NCBI RefSeq assembly: GCF_964340395.1
Contig: NC_135553.1
Coordinates: 189,001 to 253,000 of the forward strand
Reading direction: 5' to 3'
Source of the DNA: Glandiceps talaboti
Taxonomy: Eukaryota > Hemichordata > Enteropneusta > Spengelidae
DNA: 64,000 bases
In this document: positions 1-11,615 of the stretch, in pieces
How positions within the stretch are numbered: the first letter of the stretch is position 1
Layout: every line of letters starts with the position of its first letter
The notes under the pieces: model-generated
What the model was told of the DNA's origin: nothing
Database searches by the model: none
The model's input: only the letters and a program-made list of their open reading frames with translations
Made by a program: the position numbers and the translations under genes

Positions 1-7
1 GATAGTC

Positions 8-595
8 ATGGACACGAAACAAGATGCCGACTATATTTCAGGCGAAGCTGAAAGCCGCATGAGAGAGAACATCGGAGAGCTGGCCAACAAGATGGCAGAT
101 AAAGCTCGTTTTCATTCTGTTAGTCATCACATCAGTGCAGAGTGGTATGAACGTTTTGACAGATGGATTATGTATTCTTCGTTTGTGCTCAGTGCAGCTG
201 GCGCTGCCGGGGCCGGTAGCTTGCTGAGTGAGTGGTCAGAACCCGACTCGGGTGTCAAGAAAAAAGCGATTGGTGTGTCAGTGGGAGCCAATCTACTCCA
301 GTCAATGATAAGTGCCCTGAACGACAGCCAGTATGCTCCGAGGAAAGTTAGCCAAGAACACTACAAAGCGGGCGTTGAGATGAAGGATTTCCAGGGCAGA
401 CTTGACACGTTTTGCAAAGTGACGATGAACGACGTGGGAATTGGCGTTAACGAACTAAAAAAGGAGTTCAAGAAGTTCCAAGAGGAAAAGAAGAAACTTG
501 AGGGAAATTTCATCAAGAGCCAAAACTGGACATTTAAACAGGTTCATCAAGAGATATCAGGATCGGATAGTAGGAGGGCTAAAAAAGAAGAATGA
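8..595 (+). CDS. SLATT-like two-transmembrane protein, copy A (intronless)
   Basis: Single-exon frame of 195 codons, ATG at 8, TGA at 593-595. What is seen: a charged N-terminal helix (residues about 12-35), a first hydrophobic segment (about 53-75, rich in Ala/Gly), a polar link with KKK at 84-86, a second hydrophobic segment (about 87-104), then a conserved-looking AEWYERFDRW / YAPRKVSQEHYKAG pattern around the membrane pair and a Lys/Glu-rich coiled-coil tail (about 147-170) ending AKKEE. The layout of helix, two membrane spans and a post-TM2 helix with H..A is that of the SLATT family, known in bacteria as a predicted membrane effector paired with nucleotide-signal sensors. Family assignment is from memory of the pattern, not a search. 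The upstream region lies outside the window, so promoter and any 5' exon are unseen. It differs from copy B at 21 of 588 bases (my count), 17 of them amino-acid changing. Confidence 0.72.
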   Translation: MDTKQDADYISGEAESRMRENIGELANKMADKARFHSVSHHISAEWYERFDRWIMYSSFVLSAAGAAGAGSLLSEWSEPDSGVKKKAIGVSVGANLLQSMISALNDSQYAPRKVSQEHYKAGVEMKDFQGRLDTFCKVTMNDVGIGVNELKKEFKKFQEEKKKLEGNFIKSQNWTFKQVHQEISGSDSRRAKKEE

Positions 596-840
596 GCACG
601 TAGCTAGCACCGCTGAACAATCGTAGTTATTCTCGCCGTAAATGCGTCGTTTTTTATAGCGCTTTATAAGATACCAATTTTTGTAAGAGTATAATCGCAG
701 ACCGAAATGTCCTATGCTATAATACTAAATAATTACATATATGTCTACATTCGTTCATTTATGTAAGATATAAAAAAGGCTACAGCTAGCCTGGCATACG
801 TGATACTTCTACGCTCTGATCTGCTTCTACGGGTCAAACG

Positions 841-942
841 AAACTTGAGGGAAGTTTCATCAAGAGCGAAAACTGGACATTTAAACAGGTTCATCAAGAG
901 ATATCAGGAACGGATAGTAGGAGGGCTAAAAAAGAAGAATGA
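841..942 (+). pseudogene. Truncated 3' end of a SLATT-like gene
   Basis: The last 33 codons plus stop of the SLATT-like gene recur here, directly after about 245 bases of 3' flank of copy A. The frame is open to TGA but there is no start. At the positions that separate the copies (GSF for GNF, KSEN for KSQN, GTDS for GSDS) the fragment matches copy B at 11,616-12,203 rather than the adjacent copy A, and the flank that follows also matches copy B. The break point joins the flank at GGTCAAACG to the coding sequence at AAACTTGAGG. It is best read as the scar of unequal recombination between gene copies. Confidence 0.85.
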
Positions 943-2140
943 GCACTGCTGAACAATCGTAGTTATTCTCGCCGTAAATGCGTCGTTTTTATAGGTCTTT
1001 TATAACTATAAGATACCAATTTTTGTAAGAGTATAATCACAGACCGAAATGTCCTATGCTGTAATACTAAATAATTACATATATGTCTACATTCATTCAT
1101 TTATATAAAATATAAAAAAAGTAAAAGAAGGCTACAATTATTGCAGCTAACCTGGCATTTAGGTGATACTTCTACGCTCTGCTTCTACGGGTCAAACGAC
1201 CTTTAGTTATGATTGACAGGTGCGTGATTTCGACCATAAATTCGAACCTCGAAGTGAATTGTCGTTAACTTCTAGTAGTTTGATATCGATACAATCTGAT
1301 TAAAATCTGATGTGGTGAAAGCGACTAGATGTCTTTATTTACTTTATTTCCATCGTTTTGCGTCATTTGTTTTACTCCGTGTGAGCAAAGGGAAGGATAC
1401 AAACTGCACACAATAAACATATAAGGTATACCCTGTGAGAAGTGTATACCATATTTATGTTAAATAATATATGTTGGAGAAATATGAGGTACCATGTACA
1501 CCGGCATGCAGAACCACATATCACTGATAAGGAATAAAAACAAAACAGATCCAATACCAAACTATTCAACTCAGTCAACCACTCCCTAAATACAAAAGTG
1601 TATATTTCTGAAATCATCAATGTTTAAACTACATCTTATTGAAAACTTAAACTGCGTAGTGTAATTTATTAAGAATTGTGCCAATTTATTAAATGAGTTA
1701 TACATAATATATTGCTAAATTGTGTTTGTGTTCAATATTTCTTCACACTGGTTCATTTACCAATTATGAATTACCTATCTTTTGAGACATTGACCTTTAA
1801 CCTTGATAATGGCCCCTCTTCAAAAATGTAGACTCAGACCAAATAACAAAGTATGAGTAATTCTCAGTTCCTGAAATAGAATATTACTGCCAAGGCACAT
1901 CATAAAATTAATGAACATTCAATTTCGTGGTCGACACCATAACTTCTGCTCCACATGCATTATGCATATATAAGAATAAGTTGACCTTGTTCTATTTTGA
2001 CCCTCTAGCATAAGGTAAATGCTATTACAGGTACTGAGAATTGTAACACATTTTCACTTCACTGATATCAAAGAGTTATGATTACTTTTATTTTGATTTC
2101 ATTTGGAATGTTTCAATGTTCTATCACAGACAAGAAGAGT

Positions 2141-2222
2141 CATGACGTTTTGCCCTCACCAGCCTCCTGTAGGGGTTGGTTGATGTGTGAGGGCGCCTCG
2201 TCATGGCGTACCTTACAGACTA
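2141..2222 (+). repeat. Structured repeat with hairpin, copy 1
   Basis: GCCCTCAC at 2152-2159 can pair with GTGAGGGC at 2187-2194, followed by CTCGTCATGGCGTACC and TTACAGAC. The same element is in the duplicated block at 13,411-13,490 and, with a different but still pairing stem, at 44,455-44,529 inside SNX14. Confidence 0.5.
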
Positions 2223-4449
2223 TATGATATGATTGTGATGTTGGTATGCATCATACATATTTAGATTAGATCACATGTATTGATATCACTTGGGTGATGT
2301 ATTTTTTCCTTTTGATGCAGATACATGAGAGCTCTATCACAGAGTGATAGCACATGCCTTGACTAGACCAGCAAAGAAATAAGTTGCCTAATTGATTAGA
2401 AAACATCTGTCAAAAGTTATAGTTACTGTGACTTCATCCCTTGACACACACACACACACACCTGTATTCCATCAACTTTGAATAATAAAGATAGTCATGT
2501 TTGTCAACATTAAAAATCATTTTCTGTGGAATATTCTGCGTATATGTACATATTTACCACTATTTATGCATATCCACACTGTTTGTGTTTTAACCGAACT
2601 ACGTATAACCAAACCAAATTCTGTTGTATACTTTTATACTTATGGCAGTAAAGAAAATAATAATAATAAGATGTATTTAATATACTGTATTTCCATCAAG
2701 ATATTACTCTACCACCCATTTACTACATTCTTTGTTAAGGGTACATGTAACAGCCACTAGTAGCTGTAACAATTAAGTAAGTATGTCTACTGTTGAAGTC
2801 AGGCACCTGGTAGTTTTATGATGAAAATAACATCTTTGAGGACAAATGTAACATCTTTTACAAATTTGTGGATCAACAAATAATTAGAAACATAGAAGTA
2901 ATCAAATACAAGGTGAAATCAACAGAAAGCAAACTAATTCTTGGTACCTGCAATAGCATTTTACCACATACAGTACTGTATAGGCTTAAAATAGAACAAG
3001 TTTGACTTATTGTCATGTGTATCTATATAGTGATGTATATGTATCACAAGAAGTGGCAGTCATGGTGTCAACCAAGAAATATGATGATCATTATTTTTTA
3101 GATGCACCTAGGTGGTCAAATGATAGTTATTTTTGGATGCACCTAGATGGTCAAATGGTTGTTATTTTATATACATGATATAGGTGGCAAAATTCTATTT
3201 CAGGTACCAAGATTGTACGGTATAGGAAAATATTTCAGTAGTCTGTCGCTTTAAAAATCATAAATACACATGTTTTTTTAATATAAATAATACTTTTAAT
3301 TACAACTTTTTGAAAGTAGCCTCATTTCAGTTACATATTAAATTATGATTTTCGTTTAAATTACATTTCTACAGGAATGTGGAGGTAGAAAATTAACCTG
3401 ATTTCAATGACCAAAATTTGAATGATAAAATCCGACATGACAGTAGGAAGTACGTATCACCACAAGTGCAGTATGGCCACATTTCTGATATAACAATAAC
3501 ATTGATATCTACACTCAAGAGAAGGGTGTTCAGTTGAAACTGCTATAATTCTGAAGATAATGTCATATTGACAATGGTGTTTTGTTAGATCATGATCAAA
3601 TTAATGTCAGGTTGGTTGGTACCATAAATGGATAAAATCTACACCTGTATACATGTAGCAATAACTGGCATGTTATTCAATTGGACATCAAACAGAGGGT
3701 AGGTTCATAGGTCCACAACATGATGTTGCTTTTAGAATGGAGATCATCTCTAAAACCCCTAAAGTGAGATTTACTTTCCAGGTACATTGTACATTTTGTA
3801 CTTCACGAGTAATTCAAGTTATACATAATATAACGCTAGTTTCCATACATATGTTTTTCAATTACAGTAATGACTCATTTTCTAAAAAATTAAATTACAT
3901 TGTGCTACATGACAACAGACTTTCAACAAAGACAGAGCACATTCATACATTTCAATATAATATGACAGCACTGTATTGCAAACTCCTCTTTTGACTGTTA
4001 TGATACTGAAAAGTGCCATTAACCTACATGTACATTTGAAATATTGCACTTTCATCTAACAATGACAAAAAGGCACTTCAATATTTATCAAAAAGTGTTT
4101 CATCCACAATACTTTCAGTTTTTTGATTACATAATTGATATTCGATGTGGATATTAAGAATTTAGTTCGCAACAATAGTATGCTTGGTTCCTAGTAAACA
4201 GATGAAGAAAAGAAAAGGGAAAGATTCACTACTGCGACCCTACAAATGGTTTAAGACTTGCGGTTTATTTTATTGTCATAATAAAGATTACCCCAAAATT
4301 AGTAAAGGCCACTGAAACCCTTTACCCTCAATTTCCAGCTTTTGATATATTAAGACTCCATAAAACGTTACAATTATAAGTATTTTAAGATTGATTGAAA
4401 GACTCTGATAATATAACTAAAAGGAATTCTGTCAACTTTTGATAAGATT

Positions 4450-4551
4450 TTAGAAAAACAATTCCTGGAGTTGTTTCCTAGTATCATCAGGTGATGTGAC
4501 TGTATGGTCTATGGTCCTTGGATCAGCAAAGATCTCATGATCATTACCTCC
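4450..4551 (-). pseudogene. Duplicated terminal exon of phosphomannomutase
   Basis: On the minus strand, TTTCAG at 4,552-4,557 (acceptor) precedes 102 bases encoding [10 protein letters not shown]...ELFF and a TAA stop, the same size and frame as the last exon of the PMM gene at 15,789-15,890. Two residues differ: R-T-I-D-H here against R-I-I-G-H in the other. Splice acceptor, frame and stop are intact. It has no upstream PMM exons of its own; the LINE remnant and the second SLATT gene lie between it and the rest of the gene. It is either a dead by-product of the duplication or an alternative last exon reached by readthrough of the proximal one. Confidence 0.85.
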
Positions 4552-5076
4552 CTGAAATGTAACAAAAGGAACAACACGTAATTAAACAACTTTCACATCT
4601 TACAGTTATACTGTGTGGAGTACCTAATTTTGTAATATAACCACTGTCTCGGAAAGAAAAATTCTAAACTTTCGTTATTACTTACAGTTCTTTTCCCTAA
4701 AACAAGTCAAAACTATCAAGATCAGTGAGCCTGATCACAAGGTTTCATGTTGAGGTAGACACCATAATAAAGATAACATACAAACATCACTTGCAGGTGT
4801 GGGCTCTGTATTTAGTTAATGATATAAACAGTAACATACTATTTTAACAGATTCTACCAACTTTCACTGGCTGCTGACCATGGATTTTGTTTTGAACTTC
4901 AAAAGATTATACCTTGTGTAGTAGTGAAAATGAATCATGATGAGATATGAATAACCAAAAATGAAATGATAATATAAATGAAAATATATCACGAGTTTTC
5001 GGCCAGTTCCAGGACTCAGATTCTTCACTAATGGAATTGACATGGTTAAAGACACATTTAGTCCATCGTGATTTAT

Positions 5077-5676
5077 CTACAAATTAAATCTACTTGACAT
5101 TGTGTTCCAGCCAAGGTCACCCAGAACTGCTTCATTTGCAGTATATCTACATGCTTTTAATATGAATTTTCCCACTGTACGTTCCACATCTGTTTGACTT
5201 AATAAGAGTAATTCACCTGCATATTCAAGCGTAGGACACAGTATGTGGTTCCATAAAGACAGACCAAAATCAACCCTATTGATGTTACTATGGCTACCAA
5301 GAATAGATTTCATGATGGGTAATAAGTTGTCAAATTTCTTTGACACTTTCATAAAATGAGTATGATCTGAAAGGTTGCGAGTGATCCAGTACCCTAGATA
5401 TGTGTATTCATTTGCCTCTTTTATATTTAAATTGCCAATTAACCAGTTCTTTTGTCTGTCTACTTTCTTTTTGATTACCAGAACATTTGATTTCTTCTCA
5501 TTAATATTTATTTTCCAAAGTTTACAATATTTATTTGTGACATCTAGCATGTCTTGTAGTTTGTTTTCATTTGGTGCTACAAGGGCTACATCATCAGCAA
5601 AAAACAAGCCATTCATGATTTGACCATTTAGATTAACCCCTAGGTGTGATTTGTTTAGCATTTTTTTTAAATTCAT
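5077..5676 (-). pseudogene. Reverse transcriptase fragment of the LINE
   Basis: A 199-codon open piece containing FFADDVALVAP (polymerase motif C, residues about 25-35), then KLWKININEKKSNVLV and YLGYWI, the standard thumb-side motifs of LINE reverse transcriptases. The upstream fingers and motif A/B lie in 5,680-6,300 but in broken frames, and the piece has no proper start, so it is not expected to be functional. Confidence 0.85.
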
Positions 5677-6304
5677 TGTTATATACAGGAAAAAGTATTG
5701 GCGCTAGAACACATCCCTGTCTGAGACCCTCATTTTGGTTAAAAGAGTCTGTTTCTATATATCCGAAGGAAACTTTACTTTCAATGTGATCATATGAGTG
5801 TTTTACCACACACTATAATTTATCTTTTATACCATTGTTCCACAATACGTACCACAGTCCTTCTCTCCAAACACTCTCATATGTTTTTTTGAAATCGAGA
5901 AATGCCAAATATGTATGTTTTTTGTTGTATTTACGAATTGTTGCTAATCCCTTTAAAACAAATATTTGATCAATTGTTCGTCTATCTTTCCTAAACCCTC
6001 CTCGTATTTCACCTTAGTAGTGTGATCCTTGATTCAATCAAACTTGTTACTTCTTGTTCAATAATTTTATTGTATAATTTACCCACAACTGAACTCAGTG
6101 AAATAGCTCTGTAATTATCAAGATTTCTTGTGTCGCCTCCTTTATGTAGTGGGATAATTATATTTTTCCCCAATCTGTTGGCACAACTTCTAGATCCGTA
6201 AATAAATTACAAGTAAACATTACTAACGACGAGTCACTGATAATCTTCCCACCTGCCTTAATAATTTCATAGGTTAGTTCATCTGGACCAGGGGCCTTAT
6301 TGTT

Positions 6305-6715
6305 CTATAGGTTTGAAATGAGGTTTTTTATAGTGTCACTTGTTATTGCTATTGACTCAGAATTATTGATTGATTCTTCCTCAAATCTTGACACAGAATT
6401 TATTACCTTATTCTCAAAAACTTTCGCTTCTTCCCTGTAAATACCATTTAGGGTCAAGTTGGTATTCTGGTTCCGTTCACCTAAATGTTGCCAATAATCA
6501 GTTAATACATCCTTAACTTTGTCCTTTTCTAGTACTAAGTTTGATTCTTGATTGAGAACTACTGTTGTGTATGATCTTTCTTTTGTACCTCTTAATAATG
6601 ACCAGTATTTCTTACTGGATTTTCCACCTGATTTTGAAACATTGATGCACTGTTGAACTTTACATTCAATTTGTTTCTGTTTAATAATATTTTGTGTACA
6701 CTTCTTATCATCCAA
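6305..6715 (-). pseudogene. LINE linker between endonuclease and RT
   Basis: A 136-codon open stretch with KSSKKYWSLLRG and VLTDYWQHLGE, the pattern of the segment just before the reverse transcriptase in LINE ORF2. It sits between the endonuclease and RT pieces in the right order and strand. Interrupted at both ends. Confidence 0.7.
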
Positions 6716-6863
6716 ATACTTCTGCCATAAAGTTTGGCCATATCATGCATATTCACTATTCATATTATTGTTAATGTTATTATCATGAACCCACTGTCTG
6801 TGTTTACAATTTGATTTCTTTCTGACATTGATTGCAGCTTTGATTTCTTTATCAAACCATGGT

Positions 6864-7337
6864 TTACATGAGCTTTTTATTGTTGTTTTTTCCTATGACT
6901 TCATGGCATGTTTCAGTAACAGAGGTTAGCCAATAATTCCAAAGTTCATCACAAGCATGTTGATTCTTTCTACTTGAGGCCAAATTAACCACCGTGTCAA
7001 GTGAGCTAAGTTTTGATTCTAAATTCTTCTGGAAATACTTCCAGTCTGTTTCATCACTGATATTCCATTTCTGTGTATGACATGAATCACATTCAGTATT
7101 CACTTTAGTTTCTGGAATTTTTATGGTAGTGTACATTAAATTGTGGTCACTTCCTATGTCAAAGATTATATCCTTATCTACAAAAAGCTCATCTATTCTA
7201 TGTCTGAAATTACATGTATCACTTGTCAACATATAGTCTATAACAGATGATTGTTGAGTATGTCTAGACCAAGTCCATTTTCCAATGCTACTACTACTAC
7301 TATTATTAAGTAAATTTAAATCAAACTCATCTATCAT
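6864..7337 (-). pseudogene. AP-type endonuclease fragment of the LINE
   Basis: Contains KWTWSRHTQQSSVIDYML and later DIGSDHNLMYTTI: the T-W-x-R...IDY and SDHN signature of the C-terminal half of apurinic-type LINE endonucleases. The N-terminal half continues to about 7,670 in other frames (GDFNGR near 7,400). Non-functional as it stands. Confidence 0.82.
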
Positions 7338-7670
7338 TGTAATTAATTTTTGTTTAGAATTGTATCTCCAGACCTATCCTGTATTCTACCATTAAAATCC
7401 CCTAGTAATAGAAACTGATCATTAGATTCCGTTAGGTTGATAATATTGCTGTGTAACTCATGGTATAATTCATCCACTGTATCTTGATTTGTATTTTCTG
7501 GAGGAACATCCTAAACACAATGTTTGTCTCTCTTCAACTTGCAAATTTATCCATAATCTTTCAAGATCATCATCTTGGGATTTAAATAAATTGGAGTCAA
7601 TAATCTGAATATAATTTTTCACAAGGAAGCCAATTCCCCCACCATCTTTTTTACATTTAACTTACGATTT

Positions 7671-9150
7671 TTAAAGTAGAATTACTTACGATTGTAGAAG
7701 CTATATCATTGAAAATACATGGGACTAGTATTTTCATACAAGGCGACTACTAAGTGTGCACCCTGCTGGTGATATTATGTACCTCTAAGTTTTAGTATAA
7801 CTTCAACAATGTCTGTCACTGTTGTAGCAAATGTTGAGACAAAGTTGGAAACCAATTCTAGTAATCTAACAATATATATGTAAAACATTTATTTTTTGTT
7901 CTTTATTTTGTCAAATCAGCTGTAATCGTTTTCAAAAACTATTGAACTATAAATGAACTTTATGAAGAATTTTGTTGTGTAAAAACACTGTGTGTGTGTG
8001 TGTATGTGTGTGCATGTGTGATGTGATACTAGTAATTAATGACGTTTGAGTCCACAGCTCAAGAGGGTTAACTGACACTACAATGACCACACATGGTCTC
8101 AATGTGGGTTATTGGGTTAATTGTTTACTTTCCAACTGATAACCAACAAGATTAATTGTCTGCTACAACTTAGCAAAACAGACAGTCAGTTAATTTCTAC
8201 AGTATTGTGGATTTGTGGAATATGGCCAGCCATTGAGCCTTCACAATTCATCTTTCAATCATTGACAGGAGTTCATGGTGCAATACATTTGAAACAGCCC
8301 TCCATTACAGGTTTTTGTATAAATTTCAAACCCCCATACATTATTCAAAATTAATTTTTGAAAACATGGGATATATATTACTGTTCTATCCTGGATGAAA
8401 GACTTACATTTATTTTACAATACAGGTTCATGTTGTTGAACTACATATTTTATGAAGTGAAGTTACATAACCATATATTAAATTATAGTTGCCAGGTTAT
8501 GTATGACTATGTATAACTACAAACAATTACTTTAGCAGTTGAGAATTACATTTAAATAAAATTGGCATCTGTTTTGGAAAATAAATTTTACAATGTACAG
8601 TTTACAATTATGTGTGTCAATCGTTGATACAAGTGTTCACTTCGAATTATAAATACATCTTTCAACTTAATTGGCTAACACAAATAGCAAAAAACATAAG
8701 GACGTACATAAACAAGATTAAAGGGAAGTATCATGAGTCAGACAATATGGCTACATGTTGTGACATTCCAAGGGTATTATTTCTTGGTATTTTTATGCAG
8801 ATAAATTGGCTTTGAGTGTGGTTACACTTTGCTTGATATATCAAATGGTTTGATCATTTTGTTAGGACACTACAGAATGTGTTCTATATTTCACACAAAA
8901 GGAGTGCCACTTTAATGTCTTGTACTTACCCTTGAATTAGAAAATGATGCATGTAATCCCTCAGTAAGGGTATATGAACTAAAAGATGCTTCATATTAAT
9001 AATGCCATCCTCAATTCTATCATAATTCTTTATTCTATTACATACTTGGCACCTGTAATAAAATACTGGAAAAAAATAAAACAATCAGTACAATAAGTAC
9101 ATATAAGAGAGTCTGAAACACTATGTCATGATAAATAACATAATGGATAA
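7671..9150. other. No gene recognised
   Basis: AT-rich sequence with a short (TG)n tract near 7,990-8,020. Open frames are short and without recognisable motifs. Confidence 0.6.
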
Positions 9151-9166
9151 AACTATAAATTAAAGA

Positions 9167-9243
<77 letters not shown>

Positions 9244-9335
9244 CCTACTTGATTTTCTTCTACCCTCAACATATACTCCGCTCTGCGTGCAGACGTATCG
9301 AGCACTGTGCTACGGATAAATCTTACCACTGACTT

Positions 9336-9426
<91 letters not shown>

Positions 9427-9485
9427 CTATTACGCTCTGCCACTGCGGTATAGAGCACTGTCTTAGCAGATTGATACTCACCGAG

Positions 9486-9580
<95 letters not shown>

Positions 9581-9682
9581 GGAAGTCAGTGGTAAGATTT
9601 GTCCGTAGCACAGTGCTCGATACGTCTGCACGCAGAGCGGAGTATATGTTGAGGGTAGAAGAAAATCAAGTCGGGTTTTTCG

Positions 9683-9724
9683 TCTCTACAAGCCTGTTTC
9701 GTGAGTAAATCACTCATCAGGAGA
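9683..9724 (-). ncRNA. Minimal type I hammerhead ribozyme motif
   Basis: On the minus strand: stem I 5' arm TCTC (9,724-9,721), core CTGATGA (9,720-9,714), stem II GTGA/TCAC closing a TTTAC loop (9,713-9,701), GAA (9,700-9,698), stem III ACA/TGT with a GGCT loop (9,697-9,688), unpaired A at 9,687, then the stem I 3' arm GAGA (9,686-9,683). All conserved core positions are present, and cleavage would fall between 9,687 and 9,686. The three-base-pair stem III is typical of Penelope-like element ribozymes. An inverted copy on the plus strand (about 9,730-9,775) has the core C replaced by A and no stem I, so it looks dead. Confidence 0.75.
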
Positions 9725-9798
9725 TGTTGATGACGAGTGATTTACTCACGAAACAGGCTTGTAGAGACGAAAAACCCGACTTGATTTTCTTCTACCCT

Positions 9799-9942
<144 letters not shown>

Positions 9943-10004
9943 TTGGTAGTACTGGAACTCTTTCTTGGTTGTAACTCAGAGTTTCACGCATTGTGCGATC
10001 ATCA

Positions 10005-10047
10005 GTTGTCTGATGATCGCACAATGCATGAAACTCCGAGTTACAAC
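10005..10047 (+). ncRNA. Second hammerhead-like motif
   Basis: Stem I GTTGT (10,005-10,009) pairs with ACAAC (10,043-10,047). The core CTGATGA is at 10,010-10,016, a weakened stem II (GCA/TGC with two mismatched outer positions) at 10,017-10,029, GAA at 10,030-10,032, stem III ACT/AGT at 10,033-10,041 and an unpaired T at 10,042. The minus-strand copy across the palindrome has one more stem II pair but lacks the 5' arm of stem I. Activity is doubtful for both. Confidence 0.5.
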
Positions 10048-10737
10048 CAAGAAAGAGTTCCAGTACTACCAAAACTATTGCGCTCTGCCACTGCGGTATA
10101 GAGCACTGTCTTAGAAGATTGATACTCATCGAGTTATATATATATGGACTGCACTTTTCTTGTTTGCTGGTGCACCTTCTTGGCCTACAAGTATACATTA
10201 GAATGGTAACTACATACACACAGCATCTCATTTTCATTTTGCCTGTGTCCAGTAATGGGGAATATATGTAAGAAAAAAGACAGCATACTTACTCGAGTGC
10301 TTCTAATCAGTTTTGGTAACTTTGAAAACTTTCGCCATAAAGTTGAATTGACTTTCTACATCCTGAAACTGAATCACGTCTTCTCTTCATAATTCTAAAA
10401 GTTGCAATCAAATAAATACAATTTATAACATAACATAACATTTGTTCATTGAAACTTTAAAAAACATTAGCCAAATCTACCTGTTGAAAACCACATTAAC
10501 TACAACCTTTTGCATTATCTTCATTAAATTATTTTCAAACTTGCAAACAGCACATACAAGTTTCAACAATATAAATAATAAAAGTATATAACTCAACTAT
10601 AGCTGACCATGCAAAAATATGAAGAAATTGTAGACATGGTGCATACATGAACCTAAATGATCATGGACACAAAATGGCATTCTTTGTAGGTATACATGGC
10701 ACTGGATGTCCTCAAATTTGAAACTACAATTTAAGAA

Positions 10738-11330
10738 TAATGAGGGGTGGGTTAAGAAAGTGGTCCCTGAAGAACCACATGGTTGTAAAAGATGGGTTAA
10801 TTTGTAATAAATGTTACAACAACCAGTTTTCCAGGATGTAAACAAGATTATTTCATTGATTGTCTGGTACAATACATTAAACCCAGGAGTTGGCATTAGT
10901 TCAGGGAAACTAATGTATAAACCATGAGGGTTGGGTTAAAAAAAGTGGTTCCAATAGATTGTAAAGGAAGGGTTCATTCAGGATAATTATTGCCAAAATC
11001 TGGGGGTTTTTAGTTGTTAGTGGGATTATTTCATTGATTGACTGATACAAACACCCAAACCATTAGTTGATTTAAAGGGACAATAATGTAAGAACAATGG
11101 GTTCAAAAAGGGTTTTCTTAAAAACCACATAGATGTCAAGGAAGGGCTGATTCAGGATTAATTAATTCAAAAATAAGTCTTCAATATTAGAATATATTGG
11201 GACATTACACTAATACAAATTTTAAAACAAGTTGTAATTTTCGTGATTCATGTGACTCCTCTATTCTCATTCATTATAAGTGGTAATATCATAAAAAAAC
11301 AAATGTGGTTGTAAACAGGGTTGTAAACAA
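10738..11330. repeat. Degenerate tandem repeat, period about 180 bp
   Basis: Units starting near 10,738, 10,922 and 11,098 share a GGGTT(A/C)AAAAA..GGTT opening, a GATTATTTCATTGATTG..CTGGTACAA middle and ACTAATGTA near the end. They are strongly diverged. No gene seen here. Confidence 0.5.
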
Positions 11331-11409
11331 GGGATTTATTTAGTTGATTTTCGAAAGTTGGCGATAATATCTACGTCATTGCGAAAAAGGTGGAGTCAAA
11401 GTGTAGAAC

Positions 11410-11615
11410 TTTATTGTTATTGGTCGGGGCGGGGTAATCAAATTCACGCGTCACAAAATGTATGTTGCCACTGCGCATGTCGCAAACTAATTGACATTGA
11501 CTAGGGAGTCTTTTACCATGTTTACCACAGCGTGATTCTTTCTACTGCTCAGTTCGACTAGGAGACCCCACACCGGAACTAGACCTGCCAAACGGTGGAA
11601 ACTCGATTGATAGTC
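11410..11615 (+). promoter_or_regulatory. Putative promoter of SLATT-like copy B
   Basis: An inverted CCAAT box (ATTGG, about 11,419) abuts a GC box (CGGGGCGGGG, about 11,425), with no clear TATA box, about 190 bases before the start codon. This is the make-up of a broadly active animal promoter. It is an inference from motifs; the matching region of copy A is outside the window. Confidence 0.4.

Larger units (their letters stand above)
1..4993. repeat. Segmental duplication, copy A
   Basis: From window base 1 to about 4,993 the sequence aligns, with scattered substitutions and small indels, to about 11,609-16,352. Copy A contains an extra piece (about 596-840) caused by the SLATT 3'-end duplication. 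Similarity stops near 4,993, within what is intron 6 of the phosphomannomutase gene in copy B. The left limit is outside the window. Apart from the SLATT genes and the PMM terminal exon I see no gene in 943-4,449; short open frames there are conserved only because the duplication is young. Confidence 0.92.
5077..7670 (-). mobile_element. Degenerate non-LTR retrotransposon (LINE)
   Basis: Reading the minus strand from about 7,670 down, pieces of an endonuclease, a linker and a reverse transcriptase follow in the usual LINE order, separated by frameshifts and stops. Recognisable are KDGGGIGFLVKN near 7,640, GDFNGR near 7,400, the SDHN endonuclease motif near 7,150, and FADD of the polymerase near 5,600. 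The 5' part of ORF2 and any ORF1 are missing. It begins about 85 bases beyond the end of duplication copy A. The clade is not resolved. Confidence 0.88.

Noticed and set aside
1372-1620. Hydrophobic minus-strand frame of 82 codons, also open in the duplicate at 12,639-12,887
   Set aside because: The two copies are only a few percent diverged, so shared openness is expected by chance. There is no motif and no splice or promoter context.
9730-9775. Plus-strand mirror of the hammerhead
   Set aside because: The invariant core C is A here and there is no stem I pairing, so it is not listed as a ribozyme.
11595-11615. Seven-codon N-terminal extension of SLATT copy B
   Set aside because: It starts with GTG, unsuitable as an animal start. 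The ATG at 11,616 corresponds exactly to the ATG of copy A.
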